Shown here: positions 27,289 through 35,661 of the stretch, in pieces | How positions within the stretch are numbered: position 1 is the stretch's first letter | Layout of the letters: the number at the start of each line of letters is the position of its first letter | Source of the DNA: Paenalicyclobacillus mengziensis | Lineage (GTDB): Bacteria; Bacillota; Bacilli; Alicyclobacillales; Alicyclobacillaceae | DNA: 64,000 nucleotides | Direction of reading: 5' to 3' | Assembly: GCF_017298635.1 (NCBI RefSeq) | Contig: NZ_CP071182.1 | Coordinates: 4,378,001 to 4,442,000 of the forward strand | Position numbers and translations under genes: made by a program | Notes under the pieces: model-generated | Databases searched by the model: none | What the model saw: only the letters and a program-made list of their open reading frames with translations | Told to the model about the DNA's origin: nothing

Positions 27289-29154
27289 TTACCCCTGAAA
27301 CACAACCGGCTCACCGGCACCATCACTGTAATCGTAAAAACCATTCACGACCTGCGGCGTCTTCTCAAAGTTTGTTCCCACTGCAGGCGACGGTGTGTAC
27401 CACTCAAGTGTCTTTGCCTTCCATGGGTTGTTTTCAGCAGCTGGGCCCTTGACCCAGGACCAGATGATATAGCCGATGTTGTAGAGGAACCCGAATCCGA
27501 GCAGGAATGCACAGATGGAAATCTCGAAGTTCTGCCACATCAAGTAATGCGGATAAACAGGCACCCAGCGATTCATACCGCGAAGTCCGACAATAAAGAA
27601 CTGGAAGAATGTCGCGTTGAACGCGATGAACATCCAGTACGCACCGACTTGTCCCCACTTGTCGTTATAGGTCCGCCCGGAGAACTTCGGCAGGTAGTAA
27701 TACATGGCCGCAAAGGACGAGAATACCATGCCGCCGATGATGGTGTAGTGGAAGTGACCGACGACGAAGAACGTATCGTGCAACTGCATATTAATCATCG
27801 GGTCAGCCACGAACACACCGGTCAAGCCACCAATCAGGAAGTTAAACATACTCATCAGCACCAGAAGCGATGGTGTGTTGAGCGTCAACTTCGATTTCCA
27901 AAGTGTTCCGATAGACACCATGAAAGCAAAACCTGTCGGAATCGAAATCATCTCAGTAAAGAATGAGAATGGTAAAATCGTCGCATTTTGCTGGGTTGGG
28001 AACAGATGGTGCGCCCAAACCATGCCGGACAAGAGCATCACGAACACCAGACCGATGACACCCCACTGTCTGGCAAACAGGGTCTTCTTGCTGAGTACTG
28101 GCAGGATTTCCATCCACAACGCGAGTGCAGGCACAACGACGATGTAGACTTCAGGATGACCAAACAACCAGAACATCTGCAAATAGACCATCGGATCGCC
28201 GACAGCTGTAAAGAGGGGCAATGGTACAATGTGCGCGAGCAGCGCCAAGATGAACGTCATCATAATTTCCGGAATCCAGATGAGATTCAGGAAGCTGACG
28301 GCAAGCATCCCCCAAGCGTACATCGGCAAGCGGTTCCAGGTAAGACCCGGCGCGCGTCGGAAGACAATCGTTGCCACCAGATTGAGGGCAACAATCAATG
28401 ATGACAGGAGCAGGATGAAGACACCAAGATAGTAGAAGATGATGCCGTTTCCATCCTGTGAGGCAAGCGGTTGATAGCCACGCCAACCAGTCGTCCAGTC
28501 ACCGAGAAGCGGACTGAAGGCAACTGTCAAAATGCCAGCCGGGACCATCCACACCGAGATCCCGGAAAGACGCGGGAAGGCACTCGAATTAGAACCGACC
28601 ATCATCGGAATCAGGTAGTTTCCGAGACCGCCGACCATGAACACAGTACCAACTGAAAACATCATGATGGTTCCGTGAATGCCGACCGTGGTCAGGTAAC
28701 CTTTTGAGTACTGAAACAACCACATGTGGTCAGACATCAGCTGCAAGCGCATCATCATGGCGGCAATACCCGCGATGAGAAACCCAAGACCAGAACTGAC
28801 CATGTACTGAATCCCAATCACCTTGTGGTCGATACTATACTCAAAGTAACGCCGCCAACCAACGGTTTCCTTCCACTTTAACGGAAAGCCAAAAGCGGGC
28901 CTAACGACAGCTTCCCAGCCGCCAATTCCAAAGAGCCAGCCAATCATCGCACCCATCCAACCAAACACAACGGATACCTGGTTGACATAGGAATGTGTGA
29001 CGTTGGGATCGATGCCTGAGACAATTGAATTCAACAACAGGAAGCCAACGGCAGCCCAAATGACCCCTCTCATAGGCGGAGACATTCTTCGCCGGGGCAC
29101 AATCGGCAACTCCCCTGTTGCTGGTAGTGGGCTATTGCCCGGTGTTACGCTCAC
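27289..29154 (-). CDS. Haem-copper oxidase subunit I
   Basis: A 621-aa catalytic subunit that reduces oxygen to water. Haem and copper ligands are all present: His160 (GIHGTIMMF), His333 with Tyr337 (FGHPEVY), His382-His383 (WAHHLF), and His467/His469 (GHFHY). Glu335 of the D-channel end (GHPEVY) is kept. However, the usual entry residues are changed: the D-channel Asp and Asn align with Ser190 and Ser197 (GSNSSAFPRLS), the K-channel Lys with Ala410 (IPTGFAF), and one of the paired arginines near the haem propionates with Trp530 (GMNRW). The N-terminal extension adds two helices. GTG start behind GGGGGAAGG. Confidence 0.93.
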   Translation of the reverse strand: MSVTPGNSPLPATGELPIVPRRRMSPPMRGVIWAAVGFLLLNSIVSGIDPNVTHSYVNQVSVVFGWMGAMIGWLFGIGGWEAVVRPAFGFPLKWKETVGWRRYFEYSIDHKVIGIQYMVSSGLGFLIAGIAAMMMRLQLMSDHMWLFQYSKGYLTTVGIHGTIMMFSVGTVFMVGGLGNYLIPMMVGSNSSAFPRLSGISVWMVPAGILTVAFSPLLGDWTTGWRGYQPLASQDGNGIIFYYLGVFILLLSSLIVALNLVATIVFRRAPGLTWNRLPMYAWGMLAVSFLNLIWIPEIMMTFILALLAHIVPLPLFTAVGDPMVYLQMFWLFGHPEVYIVVVPALALWMEILPVLSKKTLFARQWGVIGLVFVMLLSGMVWAHHLFPTQQNATILPFSFFTEMISIPTGFAFMVSIGTLWKSKLTLNTPSLLVLMSMFNFLIGGLTGVFVADPMINMQLHDTFFVVGHFHYTIIGGMVFSSFAAMYYYLPKFSGRTYNDKWGQVGAYWMFIAFNATFFQFFIVGLRGMNRWVPVYPHYLMWQNFEISICAFLLGFGFLYNIGYIIWSWVKGPAAENNPWKAKTLEWYTPSPAVGTNFEKTPQVVNGFYDYSDGAGEPVVFQG

Positions 29155-29238
29155 GCTGCCTTCCCCCGTTCCCCTTACGGTAGATTCGCAAAGTCAGATT
29201 TGACTGTCGATAACAGCCGAACTTTCATAAATAACCTG

Positions 29239-30048
29239 TCAGCCGTTCTGCAGTTTCAGCTGCTGCTGAACCCAACTTGCAAAGTCAGCCTGTGACACCA
29301 CATGCAAATTGGACTCCATGTATGGATGTCCCGGACCACACACCTCGGCGCACTGCACACGCATCATGCCATTCTGCTCAGTGGAAGAAATCTTTGTCGG
29401 CATGATGTATTCGTAACGTGTCTCTCCTGGGACCACGTCTGTTTTCATGCCGAACGCCGGAATCCAGAAGCTGTGGATAACGTCGATTTGCTCAGACAGA
29501 CCGTCACCCGTCCCAAACGAGTTGAGCACAAACTTGACCGGCCTATCAACGGGCAGGTACAGCACATCGTTACCGTTTGCGTTCACAGACTCGTTAATGC
29601 CGTACTGTGGATAACTGAACATCCACCCCCACTGCATCGCCGTGACATCGACAACAAGTTCGTTCTTGTTCTTGTTATAGGCTTGACCTTCCTGCCAATA
29701 CACCTGCATTGCAGAGGCAGTCGGGTGAACGAACAAGAACAGGTTAATGACCAAACTGAGAGTCACCCAGATGCTTACGTAAGCCTTGTTAAACTTCACC
29801 TGCGAAGTAGCATTACCCGTGTCTCCCCGTCTCCGTCGAAAACGGATGAGGGCGTAGAACAACATCATTACGACAAACACGAAGATCGGCACGACGGTCA
29901 TCAGAACAAACGTCGATGCCGCCTGGCCTTCCTGGGCCTGCACTGAAGCAGTAAAGACGTAAAAGTGACGCCCCACAATGGACGCAACCCAGTCTGCCAG
30001 GGCACTGAGAACAACCCAGATAATGCCAAATCCCCAGAAGTCACTCAC
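29239..30048 (-). CDS. Haem-copper oxidase subunit II with CuA site
   Basis: A 269-aa protein with two N-terminal membrane helices and an external cupredoxin domain that takes electrons from a donor. The dinuclear CuA site is complete: His192 (VIHSFWIPAFG), then Cys233, Glu235, Cys237, His241 and Met244 (QCAEVCGPGHPYM). The aromatic electron-entry patch AMQWGWMF is present. There is no fused cytochrome c domain, so an external carrier, here probably a blue copper protein, is expected. GTG start six bases after GGAGGTG. Confidence 0.94.
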   Translation of the reverse strand: MSDFWGFGIIWVVLSALADWVASIVGRHFYVFTASVQAQEGQAASTFVLMTVVPIFVFVVMMLFYALIRFRRRRGDTGNATSQVKFNKAYVSIWVTLSLVINLFLFVHPTASAMQVYWQEGQAYNKNKNELVVDVTAMQWGWMFSYPQYGINESVNANGNDVLYLPVDRPVKFVLNSFGTGDGLSEQIDVIHSFWIPAFGMKTDVVPGETRYEYIMPTKISSTEQNGMMRVQCAEVCGPGHPYMESNLHVVSQADFASWVQQQLKLQNG

Positions 30049-30149
30049 ATGCTACACCTCCATCCACGCCAGCAAAATCATCTGAATATTCTTTAAACCG
30101 TTTTGGATTTAATGGTCAGTTTCAATGGTTCGTCTTTGCCCTAACCGAG

Positions 30150-30794
30150 TTAAGCTTGCGCCGGTAGAATGTCGATGGTTCCACGCATGCCTTCTGCGTA
30201 GTGTATAAAGGACTGAACAAAACAACCATACATCCATCTGCCGGGCTTGTTCGGCACGGTAAATGACCAAGTGACGTAACCGCCTGGTTCGAGTGTTGGA
30301 CTGAAGTTACCGTTTCCAGGAGCCGTGACGAGCCATGGCGTCGGACTCACCTGACTCGTCACAATCGCCTTGTTGGTAACCCAGTTACTCACGTGATAGG
30401 CTTCGAGGATGTTGATGTGTACACCATCCCAAAAGTCCGTATGAAAGCCAGTTGCTATCGGACCGAATTCTGTCGGCGTCGTGTCAAAGCCACGCCCAAT
30501 CCACATCTCATGCGGGCGGTTTGGACTTGTGTTCATCAAATGCAGCGTGATTTGGTCGCCAACACGCCATTGCATATGATTCGGGTCGAAATAAAAATCT
30601 CCTTGGTATAGCCGAACGTGTCCCTGATCAGTTGTTTGCGGGCGAAGTGATTGAAAAGCACTCGCGATGGGAGATCTGGCGAATAACGCACCTACTCCTA
30701 CTACCGCCAATCCACCGGCGCCCAGCAGAAATTCGCGGCGGCTCCACTCTCTTTCTACTAGGGGTTCTTTGTTCTTCTCGAGGTCGTCGCTCAC
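30150..30794 (-). CDS. TAT-exported type 1 blue copper protein
   Basis: A 214-aa cupredoxin with a twin-arginine signal (SRREFLLGAGG, residues 18-28), so it is folded with copper before export. Type 1 copper ligands can be placed: His95 (NRPHEMW), Cys191 (YGCFVQS), His198 (FIHYAEG) and Met203. It lies 102 bp upstream of subunit II in the same orientation. The likely role is electron donor to CuA, as sulfocyanin or rusticyanin-type proteins are in acidophiles. AAGGAGGGA precedes the GTG start. Confidence 0.85.
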   Translation of the reverse strand: MSDDLEKNKEPLVEREWSRREFLLGAGGLAVVGVGALFARSPIASAFQSLRPQTTDQGHVRLYQGDFYFDPNHMQWRVGDQITLHLMNTSPNRPHEMWIGRGFDTTPTEFGPIATGFHTDFWDGVHINILEAYHVSNWVTNKAIVTSQVSPTPWLVTAPGNGNFSPTLEPGGYVTWSFTVPNKPGRWMYGCFVQSFIHYAEGMRGTIDILPAQA

Positions 30795-30806
30795 GTCTAT
30801 CCCTCC

Positions 30807-31367
30807 TTAATTCTGCGCCGTGATTTGCGGTGAGCCATTCTGAACTACCTGAAAGACATCCCACATACCTACGTTTCGATTCTGTTGACCCTGAGGAAAC
30901 TCAGGAAAGAAATTAATGAGATTTTCCATTTGATACGTACCGGTGCGATCTGCGACAAAGGTAAATTTCTTAGAAGCTCCCGGTATCACACCCATGTCGG
31001 CGTTTTCATCGATAGCTTGCAAAGACTTCCCAGCCTTCGGAAATGCGAGATTTTGGTGCGAATCGTAGATGCCTATCTCCGCCGGAATCCCGCCGGAATT
31101 CTGAAAGTCAAGATTAACGGTATATCCAACTGGGATCCTAATGGTCATTTGGCCGTTGGCGTACCCGTTGAAATTCATTCGATCGTTGACCGCGTTGTAT
31201 CCGCCAATCACTTTGATGGTTACCGATTTCGTACTGTTATCGACAGTCATGAACTGCTTGGTCAGATTCGTCGTCTGTCCACAGCCGGACACGAGTGCGA
31301 CAAGCATCGTAGACGCAGCAGCCAAAGTGACCCAACGACCTGGCACTGCGCGAAACGCGTTGCTCAC
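30807..31367 (-). CDS. Sulfocyanin-like lipoprotein lacking copper ligands
   Basis: A 186-aa lipoprotein with signal peptide and lipobox LVSGC (Cys29). The mature part resembles sulfocyanin: MNFNGYANGQMTIRIPVGY matches the family's Gly/Ile/Pro beta-strand region, and NVGMWDVFQV matches its C-terminal strand. But the first His position reads GGIPAEIG, and there is no cysteine after the lipobox, so a type 1 copper site cannot form. It may be a structural or assembly partner of the oxidase. It is the first gene of the operon, 12 bp before the blue copper gene. GTG at 31367 follows AAGGTGGGTGAT; starts at 31397 or 31385 are possible. Confidence 0.75.
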   Translation of the reverse strand: MSNAFRAVPGRWVTLAAASTMLVALVSGCGQTTNLTKQFMTVDNSTKSVTIKVIGGYNAVNDRMNFNGYANGQMTIRIPVGYTVNLDFQNSGGIPAEIGIYDSHQNLAFPKAGKSLQAIDENADMGVIPGASKKFTFVADRTGTYQMENLINFFPEFPQGQQNRNVGMWDVFQVVQNGSPQITAQN

Positions 31368-31432
31368 GCGATCACCCACCTTCATCGTGTGAATCACAAC
31401 CTCTGTAGTTCAACTAAAAAACAGGAAACATT

Positions 31433-31470
31433 GATGCACTTGATGGAATGGGATGCACTTGATGGAATGG
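31433..31470. repeat. Perfect 19-bp tandem duplication
   Basis: GATGCACTTGATGGAATGG occurs at 31433-31451 and 31452-31470, inside the leader of the oxidase operon. Confidence 0.95.
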
Positions 31471-31741
31471 CTTGACGACCACCGCAATCTTGCATCAGGA
31501 AAGAGACTTACAAATCATCATGCTTTTGCAAAAGTTCGTCATATTCGACTTTAAAAGTCGGGAGTGGTCATCATTTCGAGGAAACACCAATGATGTCGGT
31601 CTCGTAAAATCAAGACATTTTTCTAGGATGCATCTCTACTCGTACCACTCTTGCCAAAGAGACAGCTATCCTCCTTTCGCTATTCTCTCTTTTTTTGTGA
31701 CAGCTTTGTGATGGGTGTGTTGCATTTGTGTGTCTTATCAC

Positions 31742-31770
31742 ATTTTAGTCACATTTGTTCTCTACGTCAA
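31742..31770 (-). promoter_or_regulatory. Predicted promoter of the oxidase operon
   Basis: Read on the minus strand, TTGACG (31770-31765) and TAAAAT (31747-31742) are separated by exactly 17 bp. This is the best sigma-A-like match in the gap upstream of the oxidase operon. Confidence 0.5.
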
Positions 31771-31833
31771 ACACCTACAAGGGTATATTTTTATGTTGTC
31801 AATAGTAGGAAGATACCTAATTTCATAGCCAAG

Positions 31834-32445
31834 TTAACTATTGTGTTGTAGTTGGACGAGTTGAAACGGAACTTCCCCTGGTTTGCACTGTCGAATGGTA
31901 TTGCCATTCACCTGTGTGTCAATTTGAAGTGAACCTCCGCCAAGCTTCGCCAGCGGTACACTGCCAGGAGGGACGTCCGGACCTCCAACCGATTCCGGAT
32001 TAAAATGGGCCTGTGTCATTGCCTGTAGCAGACCGACAGAATAGGCAACGGGTTCGTTGGAAAATGGGTGAAACACTGCAGGGGCGTTATCATACGTGCC
32101 CAGGTCTGTTTGTACGGCTGTTTTGTCCGCCGCGTATGCAGCCTCGATGACAGGTATCAGATTTTTTTGTGTCATCAGGGTGTTGTTATTGGCCTTTGTA
32201 ACAAAATAGCTTTTTGCAATCGGGTTCATCGGCGTTTCACGATAAGAACCGTCAGCAAAGGACACGTGAAAATAGTATTTACCCGTATCGATGTTGTAGA
32301 CACCGTACCAAGCGTCAATCACACGTTCATCAATTCCCTGGCCAAGTGAAGTCCTCATTGGCACAATCAAGGCACCGATTAAAAGAATGATTGCAACAGC
32401 AATGACAAATCCCATCGAGTTGGTCCACCCGAATTTCGTTTTCAC
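31834..32445 (-). CDS. Membrane-anchored protein of unknown function
   Basis: A 203-aa protein with one N-terminal membrane helix (about residues 10-30) and an external domain rich in Asn, Thr and Pro. I do not recognise a family. The domain begins GIDERVIDAWYGVYNIDTGKY and contains one cysteine near the C-terminus. GTG at 32445 has GGGGAT six bases upstream; the frame continues to 32565, but that part overlaps the terminator of the radical SAM gene. It lies upstream of the oxidase promoter region and may be a separate unit. Confidence 0.65.
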   Translation of the reverse strand: MKTKFGWTNSMGFVIAVAIILLIGALIVPMRTSLGQGIDERVIDAWYGVYNIDTGKYYFHVSFADGSYRETPMNPIAKSYFVTKANNNTLMTQKNLIPVIEAAYAADKTAVQTDLGTYDNAPAVFHPFSNEPVAYSVGLLQAMTQAHFNPESVGGPDVPPGSVPLAKLGGGSLQIDTQVNGNTIRQCKPGEVPFQLVQLQHNS

Positions 32446-32539
32446 TCGCACATCCCCATCCATGGTCAGTATATTTTTACTTGCTATCATATACCGAGAG
32501 TGGGCCTCTAGGTAAGAGTCTCTGTGACAAACACAAAAA

Positions 32540-32568
32540 AGCATGCATTCACGAATGAGATGCATGCT
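32540..32568 (-). terminator. Terminator of the radical SAM gene
   Basis: On the minus strand AGCATGCAT pairs with ATGCATGCT across an 11-base loop, followed by TTTTTT. It lies 29 bp beyond the stop codon of the radical SAM/SPASM gene. Confidence 0.85.
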
Positions 32569-32596
32569 GGTAAGATATGTTGTCAGACGATGTCAC

Positions 32597-33748
32597 CTAT
32601 GATGCTGGTTGGTAATCACAGGCTGGGTCAGACGATAGCGGATTTCCGGTGTTTGCGAAGGCTCTTGACCTCGACCCTCCACATGCGTCCCGGTATTCAC
32701 AGCTTCCGCATTTCCCTTCGAAGTGACCCTCTCGAATGTCTCTGAGTACCACATTTTCCCTGTAGATGTCCGGCAGTGGCGTCTCGCGAATATTACCAAG
32801 CGTGACCGGCAGAAACCCTGCTGGGTACACGGTCCCGTCATGAGCCACAAATATGATACCTTTGCCGTCCCTAGTTCCACTGGTTTGAGCTCGCGGCACT
32901 GATGTCGGAGCTCCAAGGCGTTCGCACAACTCAGTCGATAACTGACTGTAGAGGTCACCTAGAGGAAAGGAGGGAAACTCAGTCGTGTTTGCAAGGTTAC
33001 TAGCTTCAGTGTCGAGGTGATGCTCCGCTGCCTTTCTCGCAGCCACAACGCGCCGGAAAAAGGGAGCCTCGACGGTTCGCACCGTAATATCGTATTTTGA
33101 AGCATCGTAGAGAAAATTACATACGTCTTCACACTGTGCAGGCGGCAACTCGTGGGACTGTTTTCCCCGTCCAACGTGAATGAGGAAAAATACCTCCCAG
33201 ATGTGAACCCCTGTCTCCTTCAGCAGTTGTGCGAGTGCCGGGAGTTCCGCTGCATTGTCACTCATGACGGCTGTGTTCACCTGAACTTCAAAACCGGCCT
33301 CGACCAGTCGCCGAAGTGCATCTACAGTTTGGTCGAAATGACCGGCAATGCCGCGAATTCCTTCATGAGTTTGCGGTGTCGATCCGTCGAGACTAATCGA
33401 CACGACCTTGACTCCCAACTCTTTCATTCTCACAATGCTGTCATCCGTTAGCCGAGGCGTTACACTCGGTGCGAGCCCGACCGGGATACCAAGGCTTCTT
33501 GCGTATTCTACGATTGGAAAGACGTCAGGACGCATCAGGACGTCACCACCAGTCATAATCAAAACAGGATACGGTCGACCAAATGACAATAGACTGCGAA
33601 CGAAGTCAAATGCTTCCTTGTTTGTAAGTTCATTTTCCATCGGCGTATGAATGGCTTCAGCACGACAATGTTTGCATTCAAGCAGACACGCTTTGGTGGT
33701 CTCCCAGAACACAAGCATGGGTCGTTCGTCAAAGTTTACGTGTCCCAT
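32597..33748 (-). CDS. Radical SAM/SPASM domain protein
   Basis: A 383-aa radical SAM enzyme. The 4Fe-4S/SAM motif is ACLLECKHC (Cys21, 25, 28), followed by MTGGDVLMRPD and LDGSTPQTHEGIRG typical of the PqqE/AhbD-like group. A C-terminal SPASM cluster domain is marked by CGSCEYRDACGG and DPAC. It resembles the TIGR04053 family, whose reaction is unknown; peptide or haem-precursor modification are both possible for relatives. No small precursor peptide is adjacent. The ATG at 33748 follows GGGAGG; it has its own terminator. Confidence 0.88.
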   Translation of the reverse strand: MGHVNFDERPMLVFWETTKACLLECKHCRAEAIHTPMENELTNKEAFDFVRSLLSFGRPYPVLIMTGGDVLMRPDVFPIVEYARSLGIPVGLAPSVTPRLTDDSIVRMKELGVKVVSISLDGSTPQTHEGIRGIAGHFDQTVDALRRLVEAGFEVQVNTAVMSDNAAELPALAQLLKETGVHIWEVFFLIHVGRGKQSHELPPAQCEDVCNFLYDASKYDITVRTVEAPFFRRVVAARKAAEHHLDTEASNLANTTEFPSFPLGDLYSQLSTELCERLGAPTSVPRAQTSGTRDGKGIIFVAHDGTVYPAGFLPVTLGNIRETPLPDIYRENVVLRDIREGHFEGKCGSCEYRDACGGSRSRAFANTGNPLSSDPACDYQPAS

Positions 33749-33975
33749 AGACCCGCCTCCCATCACCCCCCCATTATCGTTTGAGTCATAGGAATTTTGA
33801 AGGTCTTCGCAGACAGTCTTTTTGTATGATGGCCTGCCTCATTCGGACCATCTTCCTAGTACACAAAGACCACGGACGTAGTCGTCATTCTGCTGTGACC
33901 CTGGGCGCTGTCCGAACAAGCAACAGCTTCGCGTCCATGGTAATCTAGAAGCAACCGTGAAAGGAGCTGCGATAA

Positions 33976-35127
33976 ATGTTTTCATACCAAATGGGGACGC
34001 GCATTGAGTTTGGCATCGGACGCATTGGTCTGCTAACTGCGATATTGCGGGAGGCCGGATTCGGACGTCGTATTCTGCTCGTCACAGACCCTGGAGTCGA
34101 ACAGGCAGGGCTCGTTGCCCCTGTCATAGAAGCTTTACAAACAAGTGGGTACGAAGTCGCAGTTTTTAACCAGGTTGCCCCAAACCCGCGAGACATCGAC
34201 TGTGAAGCAGGCGCAGAGGCATTTCGGAACTTTGCGGCCGACAGCGTGATTGCCATCGGCGGTGGCAGTGCAATGGATACGGCAAAATCGATTGCACTTC
34301 TCAGCCAAACGGGAGGAAAGGTCGCAGAGTACGTTGACGGACTCAAGGTTTACGAACGTGTCGCACCACTGGCATGCATACCGACGACAGCGGGCACAGG
34401 GTCCGAAGTCACCCGTTCCGCCGTCATTACAGAGTCGGCTACCCATCGCAAGATGACGCTCAAGCACGCGCTCCTGCGTCCAGTTTTGGCGCTACTTGAC
34501 CCAGCCTTGACCCTCAGCGTTCCACCTTCCGTGACAAGCGCCACGGGCGTCGATGCACTGGTCCACGCCATCGAGGGCTATACGTGCAAGCGTTCATCGC
34601 CGATTACCCAGGCCTTTGGAGCAGCCGCAATGAAAGTCATCGTCCCGGCGTTGCCACAGGTCATGGAAAACCCTGGGGATGTGCAAGCGCGGTCGGACAT
34701 GTTGCAAGGAAGTCTGCTGGCAGGGCTTTGCTTTGGTGCCTCCGACGTGGCAGCGGTACACTGTCTGGCAGAAGCGCTCGGCGGTCTCTACGATACACCA
34801 CATGGACTGGCGAATGCCGTGTTTCTTCCTCATGTCCTTCGATTTAACGTCACTGGGCATGAGGAAATCCACGCTGAACTCAGTCGAATCATGGGGTTTG
34901 CCACAGCAGATACAAAAGCTGCGGAAGCTGCCGACAACCTCGTTAGAAGTATCACAAAGTGGGTGAAAAGCCTCGGGATTCCGAACCTGCGGGAGTTGCC
35001 AAAAGTCCGAACAGAAGACTTTGACGAACTCGTGGAACTTGCGTACGCGAACGGATCGACCCCCAGTAATGTGCGCGAAGTTTCCCGTGAGGATTACCGC
35101 GAAATCCTGATGCAGGCATACGCATGA
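33976..35127 (+). CDS. Iron-containing alcohol dehydrogenase
   Basis: A 383-aa group III alcohol dehydrogenase. It has the NAD(P)-binding motif GGGSAMD (95-101), PTTAGTGSEVT, and metal ligands Asp193, His197 (GVDALVHAIEG), His262 (AAVHCLAEAL) and His276 (YDTPHGLANA). Substrate (short-chain alcohols, 1,3-propanediol, butanol) cannot be predicted. AAAGGAGCTG precedes the ATG. Its stop overlaps the start of the next gene by four bases, so the two are co-translated. Confidence 0.92.
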   Translation: MFSYQMGTRIEFGIGRIGLLTAILREAGFGRRILLVTDPGVEQAGLVAPVIEALQTSGYEVAVFNQVAPNPRDIDCEAGAEAFRNFAADSVIAIGGGSAMDTAKSIALLSQTGGKVAEYVDGLKVYERVAPLACIPTTAGTGSEVTRSAVITESATHRKMTLKHALLRPVLALLDPALTLSVPPSVTSATGVDALVHAIEGYTCKRSSPITQAFGAAAMKVIVPALPQVMENPGDVQARSDMLQGSLLAGLCFGASDVAAVHCLAEALGGLYDTPHGLANAVFLPHVLRFNVTGHEEIHAELSRIMGFATADTKAAEAADNLVRSITKWVKSLGIPNLRELPKVRTEDFDELVELAYANGSTPSNVREVSREDYREILMQAYA

Positions 35128-35594
35128 CTCATCACAAGGCAGAGCGACCGGTCATTCTCATCGATGCAGATGCCACACCAAGGGACGCGCTCACGACAGC
35201 AGATGGATTGGCCGTACGGTATGAAACAGAGGTCATAACGGTCAGCAGCATCAATCATCAGTACGACCGACCTGGCCACATCACGGTCGATGCGCACCCC
35301 CAGGCTGTTGACATGGCGATTTTGTCCATGATTCATCGTCAGCGTTCATACATCGTGATTACACAGGATTACGGGCTCGCAGCACTTGCCCTCGGCAAAG
35401 GAGCACTTGTCGTCTCCCCCAAAGGCCTCATTTACACAAACGACAATATCGATATCCTGCTGATGGAACGAGACATCCGCGCCAAAGAGCGGCGAGCAAC
35501 TGGCCGGACGAAGGGACCTGCCGCACGCACAACTGACGATGCGAACAGGTTCAGCGCCGCCCTCGAGTCTCTGTTGCAACGCTGTACCTCATAG
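35124..35594 (+). CDS. YaiI/YqxD family (DUF188) protein
   Basis: A 156-aa UPF0178 protein with a PIN-like fold. Family motifs are ILIDADATPRDAL at the N-terminus, VDMAILSMI, YIVITQDYGLAALALGKGA and the NDNIDILLMERD segment. The first motif normally reads DADACPVK; here Cys-Pro is replaced by Thr-Pro. The function of the family is unknown, though a nuclease-like site is suspected. It overlaps the alcohol dehydrogenase gene by ATGA. Confidence 0.87.
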   Translation: MTHHKAERPVILIDADATPRDALTTADGLAVRYETEVITVSSINHQYDRPGHITVDAHPQAVDMAILSMIHRQRSYIVITQDYGLAALALGKGALVVSPKGLIYTNDNIDILLMERDIRAKERRATGRTKGPAARTTDDANRFSAALESLLQRCTS

Positions 35595-35661
35595 CTTCAA
35601 GCTGGACTTTCGCGAAATCAAAGCGTGGGCACTTTCCGACCCCGAGGCCTCATCGCCTTGG

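Larger units (their letters stand above)
31398..31833. other. Leader and promoter region of the oxidase operon
   Basis: This 436-bp gap lies upstream of the minus-strand oxidase operon. It holds a good minus-strand promoter (31742-31770), an orphan AAAGGAGG (31670-31677) followed by a 15-codon TTG ORF (MARVVRVEMHPRKMS), and a 19-bp tandem duplication (31433-31470). The predicted untranslated leader exceeds 350 nt. I see no other gene; a 79-aa plus-strand ORF has no ribosome binding site. Confidence 0.6.

Noticed and set aside
27268..27966. A 232-aa plus-strand ORF opposite the oxidase subunit I gene
   Set aside because: It is antisense to a strongly conserved gene, has a composition typical of shadow frames and no ribosome binding site.
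31472..31711. A 79-aa plus-strand ORF in the oxidase leader region
   Set aside because: No ribosome binding site, no recognisable features, and it opposes the predicted promoter and leader of the oxidase operon.
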